DNA of 64,000 nucleotides from Burkholderia plantarii (lineage in GTDB: Bacteria; Pseudomonadota; Gammaproteobacteria; Burkholderiales; Burkholderiaceae): NCBI RefSeq assembly GCF_001411805.1, contig NZ_CP007212.1, positions 3,472,001 to 3,536,000 on the forward strand, in the 5' to 3' direction. The translations under genes and the position numbers were made by a program. The notes under the pieces were generated by a model. The model was not told where the DNA came from, ran no database searches, and saw only the letters and a program-made list of their open reading frames with translations. Of the stretch, positions 47,511-57,903 are shown piece by piece; positions within the stretch are counted from its first letter, which is position 1, and each line of letters opens with the position of its first letter.

Positions 47511-48992
47511 ATGTATCTCGGCATCGATCTCGGCACCTCGGAAGTCAAGGTGCTGCTGCTTTCCCCCGACGGCGCGGTCGTCGGCACGGCGGGTACGCCG
47601 TTTACCGTGTCGCGCCCGCATCCGCGCTGGGCGGAGCAGCATCCGGAAGACTGGTGGCAGGGCACGCGCGAGGCGCTCGCCGCGCTGCGCGAGCGCCATC
47701 CGGCCGAGTACGCGCAGGTGCGCGGGATCGGCCTGTCGGGCCAGATGCACGGCGCGGTGCTGCTCGATCGCGACGACCGCGTGCTGCGCCCCGCGATCCT
47801 CTGGAACGACATGCGCAGCGACGAGGAATGCACGGCGCTCACGCAGCGCGCGCCGGACCTGCACCGGCTCGCCGGCAATCTCGCGATGCCCGGCTTCACG
47901 GCGCCCAAGCTGATCTGGGTGGCGGCCCACGAACCCGACACGTTCGCGAGGATCGCCTGCGTGCTGCTGCCGAAGGACTACCTGCGGCTGCGGCTGACCG
48001 GCAACCGCGTGTCCGATCCGTCCGACGCGGCCGGCACGCTGTGGCTCGACGTGGCGCGCCGCGACTGGTCGGGCTCGCTGCTCGAGGCTGGCGGCATGAC
48101 GCGCGAGCAGATGCCCCGCATCGTCGAGGGCAACGCGCCGTCCGGCACGCTGCGCGCCGAGGTGGCGCGCGAGCTGGGCCTGCGCGAAGGCATCGTGGTG
48201 GCGGGCGGCGGCGGCGACAACGCCACCAGCGCGCTCGGCATCGGCGCCACCCAGCCCGGCGACGGCTTCGTCTCGCTCGGCACCTCGGGCGTGCTCAGCA
48301 TCGTCGGCGACCGCTTCATGCCCTATCCCGAATCGGCGCTGCACGCGTTCTGCCACGCGATTCCCGACCGCTGGCAGCAGATGAGCGTGGTGCTGTCGGC
48401 GGCGAGCTGCCTGCGCTGGGTCTGCAAGCTGACCGGCACCGACGAGCCGACGCTGATCGGCGAGGTCGAGGCGCTCGATCCGGCCGCGCTCGCCGACGCG
48501 CCGCTGTTCCTGCCTTACCTGTCGGGCGAGCGCACGCCGCACAACGACCCCTACGCGCAGGGCGTGTTCTACGGCATGACGCATGGCACCGATCGCGCGC
48601 GGCTCGGCTACGCGGTGCTCGAAGGCGTGACGCTGGCGCTCGCCGACGGGCACGACGCGCTCGTCGCGGCCGGCTCGGCGGCCGGCTCGCTGGCGCTGAT
48701 CGGCGGCGGCGCGCGCAGCGCGTACTGGGCGCAGCTGGTGGCCGACGCGCTCGACGTGCGCACCCATCAGCTCGGCGGCGGCGCGACCGGCGCGGCGCTC
48801 GGCGCGGCGCGGCTCGGCTGGCTCGCCGACGGAGGCGATCCGTCGCAGGTGCTGACCAAGCCGCCGCTGTCGGCCGAGTACGTGCCCGACGCGGGCCGCC
48901 ATGCATGGTTGCGCGAGCGGCTCGACACCTATCGCGCGCTGTATCGCCATGTCCGGCCGCTGTTCGAGCCGTCGCGCGCGCGCCTTGCCTGA
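47511..48992 (+). CDS. xylB: Xylulokinase
   Basis: 493 residues of the FGGY kinase family. The opening MYLGIDLGTSEVKVLLLSPDG, the segment GLSGQMHGAVLLDRDDRVLRPAILWNDMRSDEEC and the ATP-site Gly-rich stretch LIGGGARSAYWAQLVADAL match XylB. It phosphorylates D-xylulose to xylulose 5-phosphate. It lies 131 bp after dalD, and the regulator gene starts 66 bp after it. Confidence 0.95.
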   Translation: MYLGIDLGTSEVKVLLLSPDGAVVGTAGTPFTVSRPHPRWAEQHPEDWWQGTREALAALRERHPAEYAQVRGIGLSGQMHGAVLLDRDDRVLRPAILWNDMRSDEECTALTQRAPDLHRLAGNLAMPGFTAPKLIWVAAHEPDTFARIACVLLPKDYLRLRLTGNRVSDPSDAAGTLWLDVARRDWSGSLLEAGGMTREQMPRIVEGNAPSGTLRAEVARELGLREGIVVAGGGGDNATSALGIGATQPGDGFVSLGTSGVLSIVGDRFMPYPESALHAFCHAIPDRWQQMSVVLSAASCLRWVCKLTGTDEPTLIGEVEALDPAALADAPLFLPYLSGERTPHNDPYAQGVFYGMTHGTDRARLGYAVLEGVTLALADGHDALVAAGSAAGSLALIGGGARSAYWAQLVADALDVRTHQLGGGATGAALGAARLGWLADGGDPSQVLTKPPLSAEYVPDAGRHAWLRERLDTYRALYRHVRPLFEPSRARLA

Positions 48993-49058
48993 CGCCGGTT
49001 GCGTTACGATCCGTTCCTTCTCCAGCCAGCCAGCCACCCGCCCGAGCGCCCACGCACC

Positions 49059-50006
49059 GTGCCCAAGTCCTCTGAAAAACTCGATCTCGCGACCCGCGCC
49101 GCCTGGCTCTACTACGTGGCCGGCGACACCCAGAGCGAGATCGCCGAAAAGCTGCAGGTGTCGCGCCCGGTCGCGCAGCGGCTGGTCGCGTTCGCGGTCG
49201 AGAAGAACCTGATCCGCGTGCGCGTCGATCACGGCGTGGCCGACTGCCTCGACCTGGCCGCGCAGCTCTCGAAGCGCTACGGGCTGTCGATGTGCGAGGT
49301 GGTGCCGATCGATTCGGACACCCCGGACGCGGTCGACCGCAAGCTCGCGGTGGCGGGCGCGCAGGTGATGGAGCGCTACCTGAACGAGGATCGCGCGATG
49401 GTGATCGCGGTCAGCAGCGGCCGCACGCTGAAGGCCGCGGTCGCGCAGATCGCGCAGATCGATCGACGCCAGCACCGGCTCGTGTCGATGGTGGGCGCGA
49501 TCGCGCGCGACGGCTCGTCGAACCCCTACGACGTCGCGCAGCACATCTCGGAGAAGACGGGCGGCAAGCACTTCCTGCTGCCGGCGCCGCTCGTCGCCGA
49601 CAACGACGCCGAACGCGCGCAGTGGTGCAACCACCGGCTCTATCGCATCGTCGAGCAGCTGACGGCCGACGCCGACGTGGCGTTCGTCGGGATCGGCAAC
49701 GTCGGCCCGGACTGTCCGCTGTTCGTGGACGGCTTCCTCACGCCCGACGAGCTGAACGAGATGATGGCCAGCGGCGCGGTGGCCGAGATGGTCGGGCTGC
49801 CGATCGACGCGAACGGCCGGCGCGTGGTCACGCCGTCGACGGCGCGCGTGACGAGCGTGTCGATGGAGACGCCGCCGCGCCGGCCGACCATCGGCTTCGC
49901 GGGCGGGCCGCGCAAGCAGGCGGCCGTGCTGGCCGCGCTGCGCGGCGGCTGGCTGTCGGGGCTCGTCACCGACGAGACCTGCGCGCGGGCCGCGCTGGCC
50001 GACTGA
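49059..50006 (+). CDS. SorC-type sugar-binding transcriptional regulator (DalR-like)
   Basis: 315 residues from GTG 49059 (VPKSSEKLDLATRAAWLYYVAGDTQSEIAEKLQVSRPVAQRLVAFAVEKNLIRVRVD); an ATG at 48999 would add 20 unconserved residues. The N-terminal HTH and the C-terminal SorC effector domain (RKLAVAGAQVMERYL; ADVAFVGIGNVGPDCPLFVDGFLTPDELNEMMASGAVAEMVGLPIDANG) are clear. Members respond to phosphorylated sugars. As the only regulator in the polyol locus it is the best candidate for binding the shared 12-mer upstream of dalD and of the SDR gene. Confidence 0.9.
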   Translation: MPKSSEKLDLATRAAWLYYVAGDTQSEIAEKLQVSRPVAQRLVAFAVEKNLIRVRVDHGVADCLDLAAQLSKRYGLSMCEVVPIDSDTPDAVDRKLAVAGAQVMERYLNEDRAMVIAVSSGRTLKAAVAQIAQIDRRQHRLVSMVGAIARDGSSNPYDVAQHISEKTGGKHFLLPAPLVADNDAERAQWCNHRLYRIVEQLTADADVAFVGIGNVGPDCPLFVDGFLTPDELNEMMASGAVAEMVGLPIDANGRRVVTPSTARVTSVSMETPPRRPTIGFAGGPRKQAAVLAALRGGWLSGLVTDETCARAALAD

Positions 50007-50316
50007 ACGCGCGGCCGCGGCCGCGTCATCCAGACTCCTTCACGCAGACGCGTGGCGCGCCATCCGCGGCGCCTGACGCCTGCGCATCGCATCGTCACCG
50101 CGCCGGCCGACGCCACCACGCGCGAGACGATCGCAGCCGCCCGCCCCGCGATGCCGAACCCGCGGTGCATCCCCGACATCGGGAACAACGCCCGCCCCGC
50201 CATCCACGACACCCACGTTCGACGCCGCAAACAACAACGCCGCGCAAAAAACGCGCGGCGTCGCTTCCTTCCCGTCATCACGCCCACCGAGCCGCCCGCG
50301 GCGGCCCGGCGCCGCC
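50007..50316. other. Convergent intergenic region
   Basis: 310 bp between the 3' ends of the SorC-type regulator and the ABC ATPase gene. It contains one strong hairpin (50237-50261). Short in-frame stretches exist on both strands, but none looks like a protein. Confidence 0.6.
50237..50261. terminator. Hairpin terminator between converging polyol operons
   Basis: Perfect 9-bp stem ACGCCGCGC/GCGCGGCGT with an A-rich loop. The minus-strand side runs into TTGTTGTTT, giving a fair U tract for the ABC operon. The plus-strand side is only CGCTTCCTT. Confidence 0.7.
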
Positions 50317-51432
<1,116 letters not shown>

Positions 51433-51515
51433 GTTTTGTCTCCGCTTTCCTTACCGCTGGGTTCGTGACGCGCCGCGCCGCCGGATCGGCCGGCGCGGCG
51501 CGCAATTCGTTTCGC

Positions 51516-52235
51516 TCACTGCGACGGCACGCTGCCGGTCGCGATCCACTGCGCGGCGAGGCCGGGCAGCGCGTCCATCCGGTCGAACACGTGGCGCGCG
51601 CCGATCGCGCGCAGCGCGTCGACCTGCGACGGCGAGGCGTGGCCGCCGCCGATGAAGCCGATCACCGTCATGCCGGCCGCGGCCGCGGCGGTGATGCCGG
51701 TCGCGCTGTCCTCCACCACCAGGCAGTGCTCGGGCGCGAAGCCGAGCGTGTGGGCGGCGGCCAGGTAGACGTCGGGCGCGGGCTTGGGCCGCTCGACGCC
51801 GTCGGCGCAGAACAGCCGCTCGCCGAAATGGCGCTTGAGGCCGGTGCGGGTCAGCGCTGCCTCCACGTAGGCGCGATTGCTGTTGCTCGCGCAGGCGATC
51901 GGCAGCGCGATCGCGGCGAGCGCCGCGTCGATGCCGTCCACGGCCGGCGCGAGCACCGCCGCGCGCTCCACCGCCGTGCGGATCGCGGCGACCTCGGCGG
52001 CCGCGAGCGCGCGGCCGACCTGTTCGGCCGCGCGCTCCAGCACGCGTTCGGTGCGCAGGCCAAGCAGCGGCATCACCACCGGGCGCACGTCCACGCCGGG
52101 CCAGCGCGCTTCCAGCTCGCTCACCAGCACGCCGGCGGCCACCGCCTCGCTGTCGATCAGCACGCCGTCGCAATCGCAGATCAGCAGGCGGTCGCGCCCC
52201 TCGCCGGCCGGCAGGCTCATGCCGTTCGCGCTCAT
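51516..52235 (-). CDS. HAD-family sugar phosphatase/phosphoglucomutase-like hydrolase
   Basis: 239 residues from ATG 52235, which overlaps the permease stop as ATGA. The nucleophile motif is LLICDCDGVLIDSE (18-30), with motif II in IACASNSNRAYVEAAL, Lys in VERPKPAPDVYLAAA and the acidic motif IV in LVVEDSATGITAA. A cap domain sits between. Likely substrates are phosphorylated sugars or polyols. Its place inside a polyol transport operon suggests removal of a toxic or dead-end sugar phosphate, but this is inference. An ATG at 52220 is an alternative start. Confidence 0.87.
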   Translation of the reverse strand: MSANGMSLPAGEGRDRLLICDCDGVLIDSEAVAAGVLVSELEARWPGVDVRPVVMPLLGLRTERVLERAAEQVGRALAAAEVAAIRTAVERAAVLAPAVDGIDAALAAIALPIACASNSNRAYVEAALTRTGLKRHFGERLFCADGVERPKPAPDVYLAAAHTLGFAPEHCLVVEDSATGITAAAAAGMTVIGFIGGGHASPSQVDALRAIGARHVFDRMDALPGLAAQWIATGSVPSQ

Positions 52236-53110
52236 TTGACCGCCCCGAACGTGAGGCCGCGCACCAGCTGCTTCTGCGACAGCCAGCCGACGATCAGGAT
52301 CGGCGCCACGGCCAGCAGCGAGGCGGCCGACAGCTTGGCCCAGAACAGCCCCTCGGGGCTCGAGTAGGAGGCGATGAACACGGTCAGCGGCGCCGCGTTC
52401 GAACTCGTCAGGTTGATGCTCCAGAACGCCTCGTTCCAGGACAGGATCACCAGCAGCAGCGCGGTGGACGCGAGGCCCGGCAGCGCCATCGGCATCAGCA
52501 GGTAGACGATCTCCTGCCAGGTGCTGGCGCCGTCGATGCGGCCCGCCTCCAGGATGTCGCGCGGGATCTCGGCGAAATAGGTGAACGTCATCCACACCGC
52601 GATCGGCAGGTTGATCAGCGTGTAGACGATCACGAGGCCGCTTACGGTGTCGAGCAGGCCCGAGTTCTTCCAGAGCAGGTAGATCGGCACCAGCACGCCC
52701 ACCGACGGCATCATCTTGGTGGACAGCATCCACAGCAGCACCTTCTGGGTGCGCCGGGTCGGGAAGAACGCCATCGCGTAGGCGGCCGGCACCGCCAGCA
52801 GCAGGCACAGCAGCGTCACGCCGACCGAGATCAGGATCGAGTTCCAGGCGAAGCCGAAGTAGTTGCTCCGCGCGAACACCTCGCGGAAGCTGTCGAGCGT
52901 CGGCGTGAAGATCAGCGACATCGAGTAGGCCTGCTGCTCGGTCTTGAACGCGGTGATCGCCATCCAGAAGATCGGGAAGAACAGCAGCAGCGCGATCAGC
53001 CACGCGAGCACGCCGGGAATCGCGCGCCGGACGGTGCCGAGCGCGGCGCCGAGGCCGCCGGACGGGCCGGACGCGCCCGCGGCGCGCGGGGTTGCGGTCA
53101 GGTCGCTCAT
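52232..53110 (-). CDS. Polyol ABC transporter permease (SmoG/MtlG type)
   Basis: 292 residues, about six transmembrane helices. The MalG-type EAA loop is visible (YFAEIPRDILEAGRIDGASTWQEIVYLLMPMALPGL). Both ends overlap neighbours by 4 bp (ATGA at 53107-53110 and 52232-52235), so translation is coupled to the other permease and the HAD gene. It resembles the second permease of sorbitol/mannitol importers (Rhodobacter Smo, Pseudomonas Mtl). Confidence 0.92.
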   Translation of the reverse strand: MSDLTATPRAAGASGPSGGLGAALGTVRRAIPGVLAWLIALLLFFPIFWMAITAFKTEQQAYSMSLIFTPTLDSFREVFARSNYFGFAWNSILISVGVTLLCLLLAVPAAYAMAFFPTRRTQKVLLWMLSTKMMPSVGVLVPIYLLWKNSGLLDTVSGLVIVYTLINLPIAVWMTFTYFAEIPRDILEAGRIDGASTWQEIVYLLMPMALPGLASTALLLVILSWNEAFWSINLTSSNAAPLTVFIASYSSPEGLFWAKLSAASLLAVAPILIVGWLSQKQLVRGLTFGAVK

Positions 53111-54012
53111 GCTTCGTACTCCCCTTTGAGGTTTTTCGCGAGCATCCGCACCAGGAAGAACGACACGACGTTCGCGAGCACGACGGCGAGGATGCCGCCC
53201 GCCGAGGCGAGGCCGACGTCGAACTGCTGCAGCCCGAGCGCGTAGATCAGGTAGGACAGGTTGGTGGTGGCGTTGCCGGGGCCGCCGCCGGTGGTCGTGT
53301 AGATCTCGGCGAAGATCGACAGCAGGAAGATGGTTTCCATCATCACCACCACGGCGATCGCGCGCTTCAGGTGCGGCAGCGTGATGTAGAAGAACATCGC
53401 GAACGGCCCGGCGCCGTCGATGCGCGCGGCCTCCTTCTGCTCCTGGTCGAGCGACTGGATCGCGGTGAACAGGATCAGGAACGCGAACGGCAGCCACTGC
53501 CAGGCGACGATCATGATCACGGCGGTCAGCGGGTATTCGGCGAACCAGTCGATCGGCGCCATGCCGAGCCCGCGCATCAGGTGGGCGATCAGGCCGTAGA
53601 CGGGGTTCAGGATCATGTTCTTCCAGATCAGCGCCGAGACGGTCGGCATCACGAAGAACGGCGCGATCGCGAGCAGGCGCGCGATGCCCTGCCCGTAGAA
53701 CTTGCGGTCGAACAGCACGGCCATCAGCACGCCGCCGACCACGGTGATCGCGAGCACCGCCACGATCAGCACCAGCGTGTGCCAGATCGCCGGCAGGAAC
53801 GACGGGTCGGTGGCCAGGTAGCGGTAGTTGTCGAGCCCGGTGAAGCCCTTCTCGTCGGGATTCAGCAGGTTGTAGCGCGTGAACGAATACCAGATCGTCA
53901 TCGCGAGCGGGATCGACATCCACAGCAGCAGCACCGCCACCGAAGGCGTGACGAGCCAGCGGGCGGGCTTGCCGCGCGAGGACGCGGCGGAGGCGGGAGA
54001 CGAATCGGTCAT
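53107..54012 (-). CDS. Polyol ABC transporter permease (SmoF/MtlF type)
   Basis: 301 residues from ATG 54012 (MTDSSPASAASS); an ATG at 54051 would add a short unconserved stretch. About six transmembrane helices and a MalF-type EAA loop (QKEAARIDGAGPFAMFFYITLPHLKRAI) are visible. It pairs with the permease downstream, with which it overlaps by 4 bp. A 141-bp gap separates it from the binding-protein gene. Confidence 0.92.
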   Translation of the reverse strand: MTDSSPASAASSRGKPARWLVTPSVAVLLLWMSIPLAMTIWYSFTRYNLLNPDEKGFTGLDNYRYLATDPSFLPAIWHTLVLIVAVLAITVVGGVLMAVLFDRKFYGQGIARLLAIAPFFVMPTVSALIWKNMILNPVYGLIAHLMRGLGMAPIDWFAEYPLTAVIMIVAWQWLPFAFLILFTAIQSLDQEQKEAARIDGAGPFAMFFYITLPHLKRAIAVVVMMETIFLLSIFAEIYTTTGGGPGNATTNLSYLIYALGLQQFDVGLASAGGILAVVLANVVSFFLVRMLAKNLKGEYEA

Positions 54013-54153
54013 GGGCGCCGGGTGATGTAGGGGAAGACGTAAGTGACGCATGCTCGGACCTCTTGAAGCGGATGCACGCGTGCCGCGCGGCGGCGCGCGT
54101 GCCTTGCATCGAGGCGATCCGCGCCGGCCCGGCACGGATCGCGGCTGGCTCGA

Positions 54154-55482
54154 TTACTTCTTGTAGCCGGCCTGGCGGACCGCGCGGTCGGCGGCGGCCT
54201 GGCCGGCGGCGAGCGCCTGGTCGACCGTCATCTGGCCGGCCACCGCGCCCGCGATCGACTGGCCGACGACCGTGCCGAACGACTGGAATTCAGGAATCCC
54301 GACGTACTGCACGCCCGTGTACGGCACCTTCTTCAGCGACGGATCGTTGACGTCGGCCGTCTCGATCGCCTTCAGCACGAAGTCCGAGAACGGCGCGGCG
54401 GCCTTGTACTCGGCTCGCGCGTAGGTGGACTGGCGCGTGCCCGGCGGCACCGACGCCCAGCCCTCGTCCTTGCCCACCGCTTCCACGTACTGCTTCGAGG
54501 TCGCCCAGGTGATGAACTTCTTCGCGGCGTCCTGCTGCTTGGAGGTCTTCGGGATCGCCAGCGCCCAGGCCCACAGCCAGTGCGAGCCCTTCGGCGTGAC
54601 GGCCACCGGCGCGGCCGCGAAGCCGATCTTGTCGGCCACCTGCGACTGCTGCTTGTTGTAGAGCATGCCGGCCGCCACCGTGGCGTCGATCCACATCGCG
54701 CACTTGCCCGAGGCGGTCAGCGTCAGGTTCTCGTTGAAGCCGTTCGAGCTTGCTCCCGGGGGGCCGTCCTTCCTCAGCAGGTCGACGTAGAAGTTGATCG
54801 CCTTCTTCCATTCCGGCGAGGTCAGCTGGGCGTTCCAGTTCTCGTCGAACCAGCGGCCGCCGAAGGTGTTCACCACGGTCGACACGTAGGCCATGTTCTC
54901 GCCCCAGCCGGCCTTGCCGCGCAGGCAGATGCCGTAGACGCCGTTGGCCTTGTCGGTCAGCTTGTCGGCGAACTGCTGGATCTGGTCGTAGCTCGGCTGG
55001 TCGGGCATCTTGAGGCCCTTGGCCGCGAACAGGTCCTTGCGGTAGTAGGTCATCGAGCTCTCGACGTAGAACGGCAGCGCGTAGAGCTGGCCGTTGTACG
55101 AGAGGCTGTCGCGCGCCGTCTTCACGACGTCGTTCAGATCGTAGTCGGCGGGCAGGCCCGTCATCGGCGAGAGCCAGCCGCGCTTGCCCCACTGCGGCGC
55201 CTCGTAGGTGCCGATCGCCATCACGTCGAACTGGCCGCTGCCGGTGGTGATGTCGGTGGTGGCGCGCTGGCGCAGCACGTTCTCTTCCAGAATCACCCAG
55301 TTCAGCTTGATGTCCGGGTTGGCCTTCTCGAACGCCGGCGAGAGCTTCTTCAGCTCGATCATGTCGGGGTTGTTCAGCGTCGCGATCGTCAGCGTGGCCG
55401 CCTGCGCGGCCAGTGCCGACGACGCGAGCGCGGCGCCCGCGAGAATTCGCGTGGCGGCGGCGATGAGCGTCGGTCGTTGCAT
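54154..55482 (-). CDS. Polyol ABC transporter substrate-binding protein (SmoE/MtlE type)
   Basis: 442 residues with a Sec signal peptide (RILAGAALASSALAAQA, cut near residue 28). The mature start TLTIATLNNPDMIELKKLSPAFEKANPDIKLNWVILEENVLRQR and GQFDVMAIGTYEAPQWGKRGWL resemble the sorbitol/mannitol-binding SmoE and MtlE. It captures polyol in the periplasm for the two permeases. The precise ligand (sorbitol, mannitol, galactitol or arabinitol) is not readable. It lies 75 bp after the GatZ-like gene. Confidence 0.93.
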   Translation of the reverse strand: MQRPTLIAAATRILAGAALASSALAAQAATLTIATLNNPDMIELKKLSPAFEKANPDIKLNWVILEENVLRQRATTDITTGSGQFDVMAIGTYEAPQWGKRGWLSPMTGLPADYDLNDVVKTARDSLSYNGQLYALPFYVESSMTYYRKDLFAAKGLKMPDQPSYDQIQQFADKLTDKANGVYGICLRGKAGWGENMAYVSTVVNTFGGRWFDENWNAQLTSPEWKKAINFYVDLLRKDGPPGASSNGFNENLTLTASGKCAMWIDATVAAGMLYNKQQSQVADKIGFAAAPVAVTPKGSHWLWAWALAIPKTSKQQDAAKKFITWATSKQYVEAVGKDEGWASVPPGTRQSTYARAEYKAAAPFSDFVLKAIETADVNDPSLKKVPYTGVQYVGIPEFQSFGTVVGQSIAGAVAGQMTVDQALAAGQAAADRAVRQAGYKK

Positions 55483-55557
55483 GGCATGTCTCCTGTGTTA
55501 TCGGCTTGTCGTCTGGGGTCTGTCCATCTGCGGGCGGCGGCGCGCCGTCGTGCGCCC

Positions 55558-56952
55558 TCACCCGCCTTGCTGCATCCCGCACGCGCGAGCGTAGCGGGCA
55601 ATCGTGTGGCGGATCCGGAACCGGACCCAGGCGGCCGGATCGTCGCCGAGCGCATGGGCGCGCCGCGCCTCGTAGACGTCCGGCAGCCACTGCGCGAGCA
55701 GCGTCTCGGGCGGCGCGCGCCGCGCGAGGTTCGCGAACAGGCGCGCGACCGCGGCGGCCACCATCGGCTGCAGCCAGTAGTAGCGGATCCGGTCGCTGTA
55801 GCTGAACTGGCGCGCGAGCCGCTGCGCGGCCGCGTCGCCGCGGTAATACGGCGCCCAGTGCTCGGGGCGCGCGAGCATCGCCTCGTCCACCACGTCGCGC
55901 AACCGCGAGCGCTGATTCTCGTCGACCAGCGCGTCCTCGACGTAGCTCAATGCGAACAGCGCCTCGCGCAACGCGAAGGTCAGGCCGGGGCCGACCTTCA
56001 GAATCGCGAAATGGTCGCGCACCAGCGCGGCGAGCGCGGCCTCGGTCTGGTAGTCGGTCGAGTGGGCCTCGAACACGAAACGCGGCACCTCGAGGATGCT
56101 GGCGGCGAGCGCCTCGGCGCGGGCCGGCGCGTAGTCGAGCACCTGGCGGTCGTCGAAATCGACGCCGGGCTGCGCGACCACCGCCACGGTGCGGGCCCAG
56201 GCCGCGTCGAGGCCGTAGCGCGCGAACGCGTCCTGGTGCGCGTCGAGCGTGGCGCGGATCGCCTCGGCGCGCGTCACCTTGATATGCGACATCGGGCCGG
56301 CGCCCGCTTCTTCATCTTGCAAGGCCGCCTCGCCACCGGTCTCGCCGCCCGGCACCGGCACCTCGGTGCCCACCACGTAGACGGGCGCCGTGCCGGCCGC
56401 CTCGGCCGCGGCTTCGGCCGCCGCGCAGAGCTGCGCGGCGCGTTCGGCGACGATCGTGTCGGTGAGCGGCGCGCTGTCGTCGGCGCAGGCCATGCTCGCG
56501 TCGAGATGGATCTTGGTGAAGCCGGCCGCCACGTAGGCGGCCACCATCGCCGCCGCCTCCTGCATCGCATCCTTCGCGCGCAGATGGCGCCACGGATTCG
56601 GGCCGAGGTGATCGCCGCCCAGCAGCAGCGCGTCGAGCGGGAAACCGGTGCGCGCGGCCAGCGCTTCCACGTCGCGGCGGAAATCGGCCGGCGTCGCGCC
56701 GGTGTAGCCGCCCTGATGGTTGACCTGGTTGCAGGTCGCCTCGATCAGCAGCGGCGAGCCGTCGTCGCGCGCGGCCTCGCACGCCGCCTCCAGCACCAGC
56801 GCGTGCGCGCTGCAGACCGAATAGATGCCGCGCCGCGCGCCGGCGCGATTGGCGCCGAAGATCGCGCCGAGCGTGCGGCCCGCGTCGACCACCTGCGCTT
56901 CCCGGCGCTCGCGGCGTTCGTGACGTTCGGCGGCGGAGCTCAGGCCGGACAT
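55558..56952 (-). CDS. GatZ/KbaZ-family protein; probable D-tagatose-6-phosphate 4-epimerase
   Basis: 464 residues of the GatZ/KbaZ TIM-barrel family (LLIEATCNQVNHQGGYTGATPADFRRDVEALA; LLLGGDHLGPNPW; FTKIHLDASMACADD; VVGTEVPVPGGE). In enterobacteria GatZ is the non-catalytic partner of the class II aldolase GatY. Here there is no gatY/kbaY and no tagatose-6-phosphate kinase in the operon. An Agrobacterium relative in a galactitol/altritol operon was shown to be D-tagatose 6-phosphate 4-epimerase (EC 5.1.3.40), giving fructose 6-phosphate. That role closes the pathway here. The start overlaps the PfkB gene by 13 bp. Confidence 0.86.
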   Translation of the reverse strand: MSGLSSAAERHERRERREAQVVDAGRTLGAIFGANRAGARRGIYSVCSAHALVLEAACEAARDDGSPLLIEATCNQVNHQGGYTGATPADFRRDVEALAARTGFPLDALLLGGDHLGPNPWRHLRAKDAMQEAAAMVAAYVAAGFTKIHLDASMACADDSAPLTDTIVAERAAQLCAAAEAAAEAAGTAPVYVVGTEVPVPGGETGGEAALQDEEAGAGPMSHIKVTRAEAIRATLDAHQDAFARYGLDAAWARTVAVVAQPGVDFDDRQVLDYAPARAEALAASILEVPRFVFEAHSTDYQTEAALAALVRDHFAILKVGPGLTFALREALFALSYVEDALVDENQRSRLRDVVDEAMLARPEHWAPYYRGDAAAQRLARQFSYSDRIRYYWLQPMVAAAVARLFANLARRAPPETLLAQWLPDVYEARRAHALGDDPAAWVRFRIRHTIARYARACGMQQGG

Positions 56953-57899
56953 GCGATCCCCCGGCGGGTCAGGAATTCGACGATCTCGGCCGGCGAGCTG
57001 TTGCCCTCCATCGGGCCGACCCTGGCCACCGCCAGCGCGCCAGCCGCGTTCGCGCGCGACAGCGCCGCGTCGATCGGCCAGCCCTGGATCAGGCTCGCCA
57101 CCAGCGTGCCGCCGAAGCAGTCGCCGGCGCCGGTCGGATCGACCTCGGTGGTGTCGTAGCCGCCGATTTCGAGCTGGCCATTGCGGTCGAACGCGGCGCT
57201 GCCGGCCGCGCCGCGCTTGAGCACCACGCGCTCGAGCAGCGGCCGCGTGGCGAGCAGCCCGGCGATCGCACGCTCGGCCGGCTGCGGGCCGCAGAAGAAC
57301 GGCAGGTCGGCCTCGCTCGGCAGGAACAGGTGACAGGCGTCGAGCAGTGCTTCGAGCGCGGCGCGCATCGGCTTGAACGCGGCCAGCATCTCGGCGCGCA
57401 CGTTCGGATCGAACGAAATCTTCGCGCCCACGCGCGCGGCCTCGACCACGCCGCGCTTGACGGCGGCGATCGCGTTCTCGCTCGTCAGCGACGAGCCCAT
57501 CACGTGGTAATAGCGGCAGCCCTCGAACAGCTCGGCCGTGACGTCGGCCGCCTCGAGCAGCGCCGAGGCGCTGCCATCGATGCTGTAGACGAACTGGCGG
57601 CTGCCGTCGTCGCGGTAGGCCACGAACGCGAGCCCGGTGGGGCGCGCCACGCGGCGGATCGCGCCGGTGCGCACGCCGTGCGAATCGAGCCGCGCGACGA
57701 TCGCGTCGCCGAACGCATCAAGCCCGACGCAGCCCGCGTAGGCCACCGACACGCCGATGCGCGCAGCCTGATCGGCGAAGATCGCCGGCGCGCCGCTCGG
57801 GAACGGACCGGTGAATTCGCCCGGCGCCGCGAAACCCTGGCCGCGCTTCACGGCGACGAATTCGGCGAGCAGCTCGCCCGCGACGACGATCTCGGCCAT
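56940..57899 (-). CDS. PfkB-family sugar kinase, probably D-tagatose/ketohexose kinase
   Basis: 319 residues of the ribokinase fold. The C-terminal PfkB signature with the catalytic Asp (DTTEVDPTGAGDCFGGTLVAS) is intact, as are the N-terminal Gly-rich segment and ISFDPNVRAEML. Between an SDR polyol dehydrogenase and a GatZ-like protein, it most likely phosphorylates the ketose the dehydrogenase makes (tagatose or fructose) at C6. It starts 4 bp after the SDR gene. Substrate assignment is by context. Confidence 0.88.
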   Translation of the reverse strand: MAEIVVAGELLAEFVAVKRGQGFAAPGEFTGPFPSGAPAIFADQAARIGVSVAYAGCVGLDAFGDAIVARLDSHGVRTGAIRRVARPTGLAFVAYRDDGSRQFVYSIDGSASALLEAADVTAELFEGCRYYHVMGSSLTSENAIAAVKRGVVEAARVGAKISFDPNVRAEMLAAFKPMRAALEALLDACHLFLPSEADLPFFCGPQPAERAIAGLLATRPLLERVVLKRGAAGSAAFDRNGQLEIGGYDTTEVDPTGAGDCFGGTLVASLIQGWPIDAALSRANAAGALAVARVGPMEGNSSPAEIVEFLTRRGIACPA

Positions 57900-57903
57900 G
57901 GCG

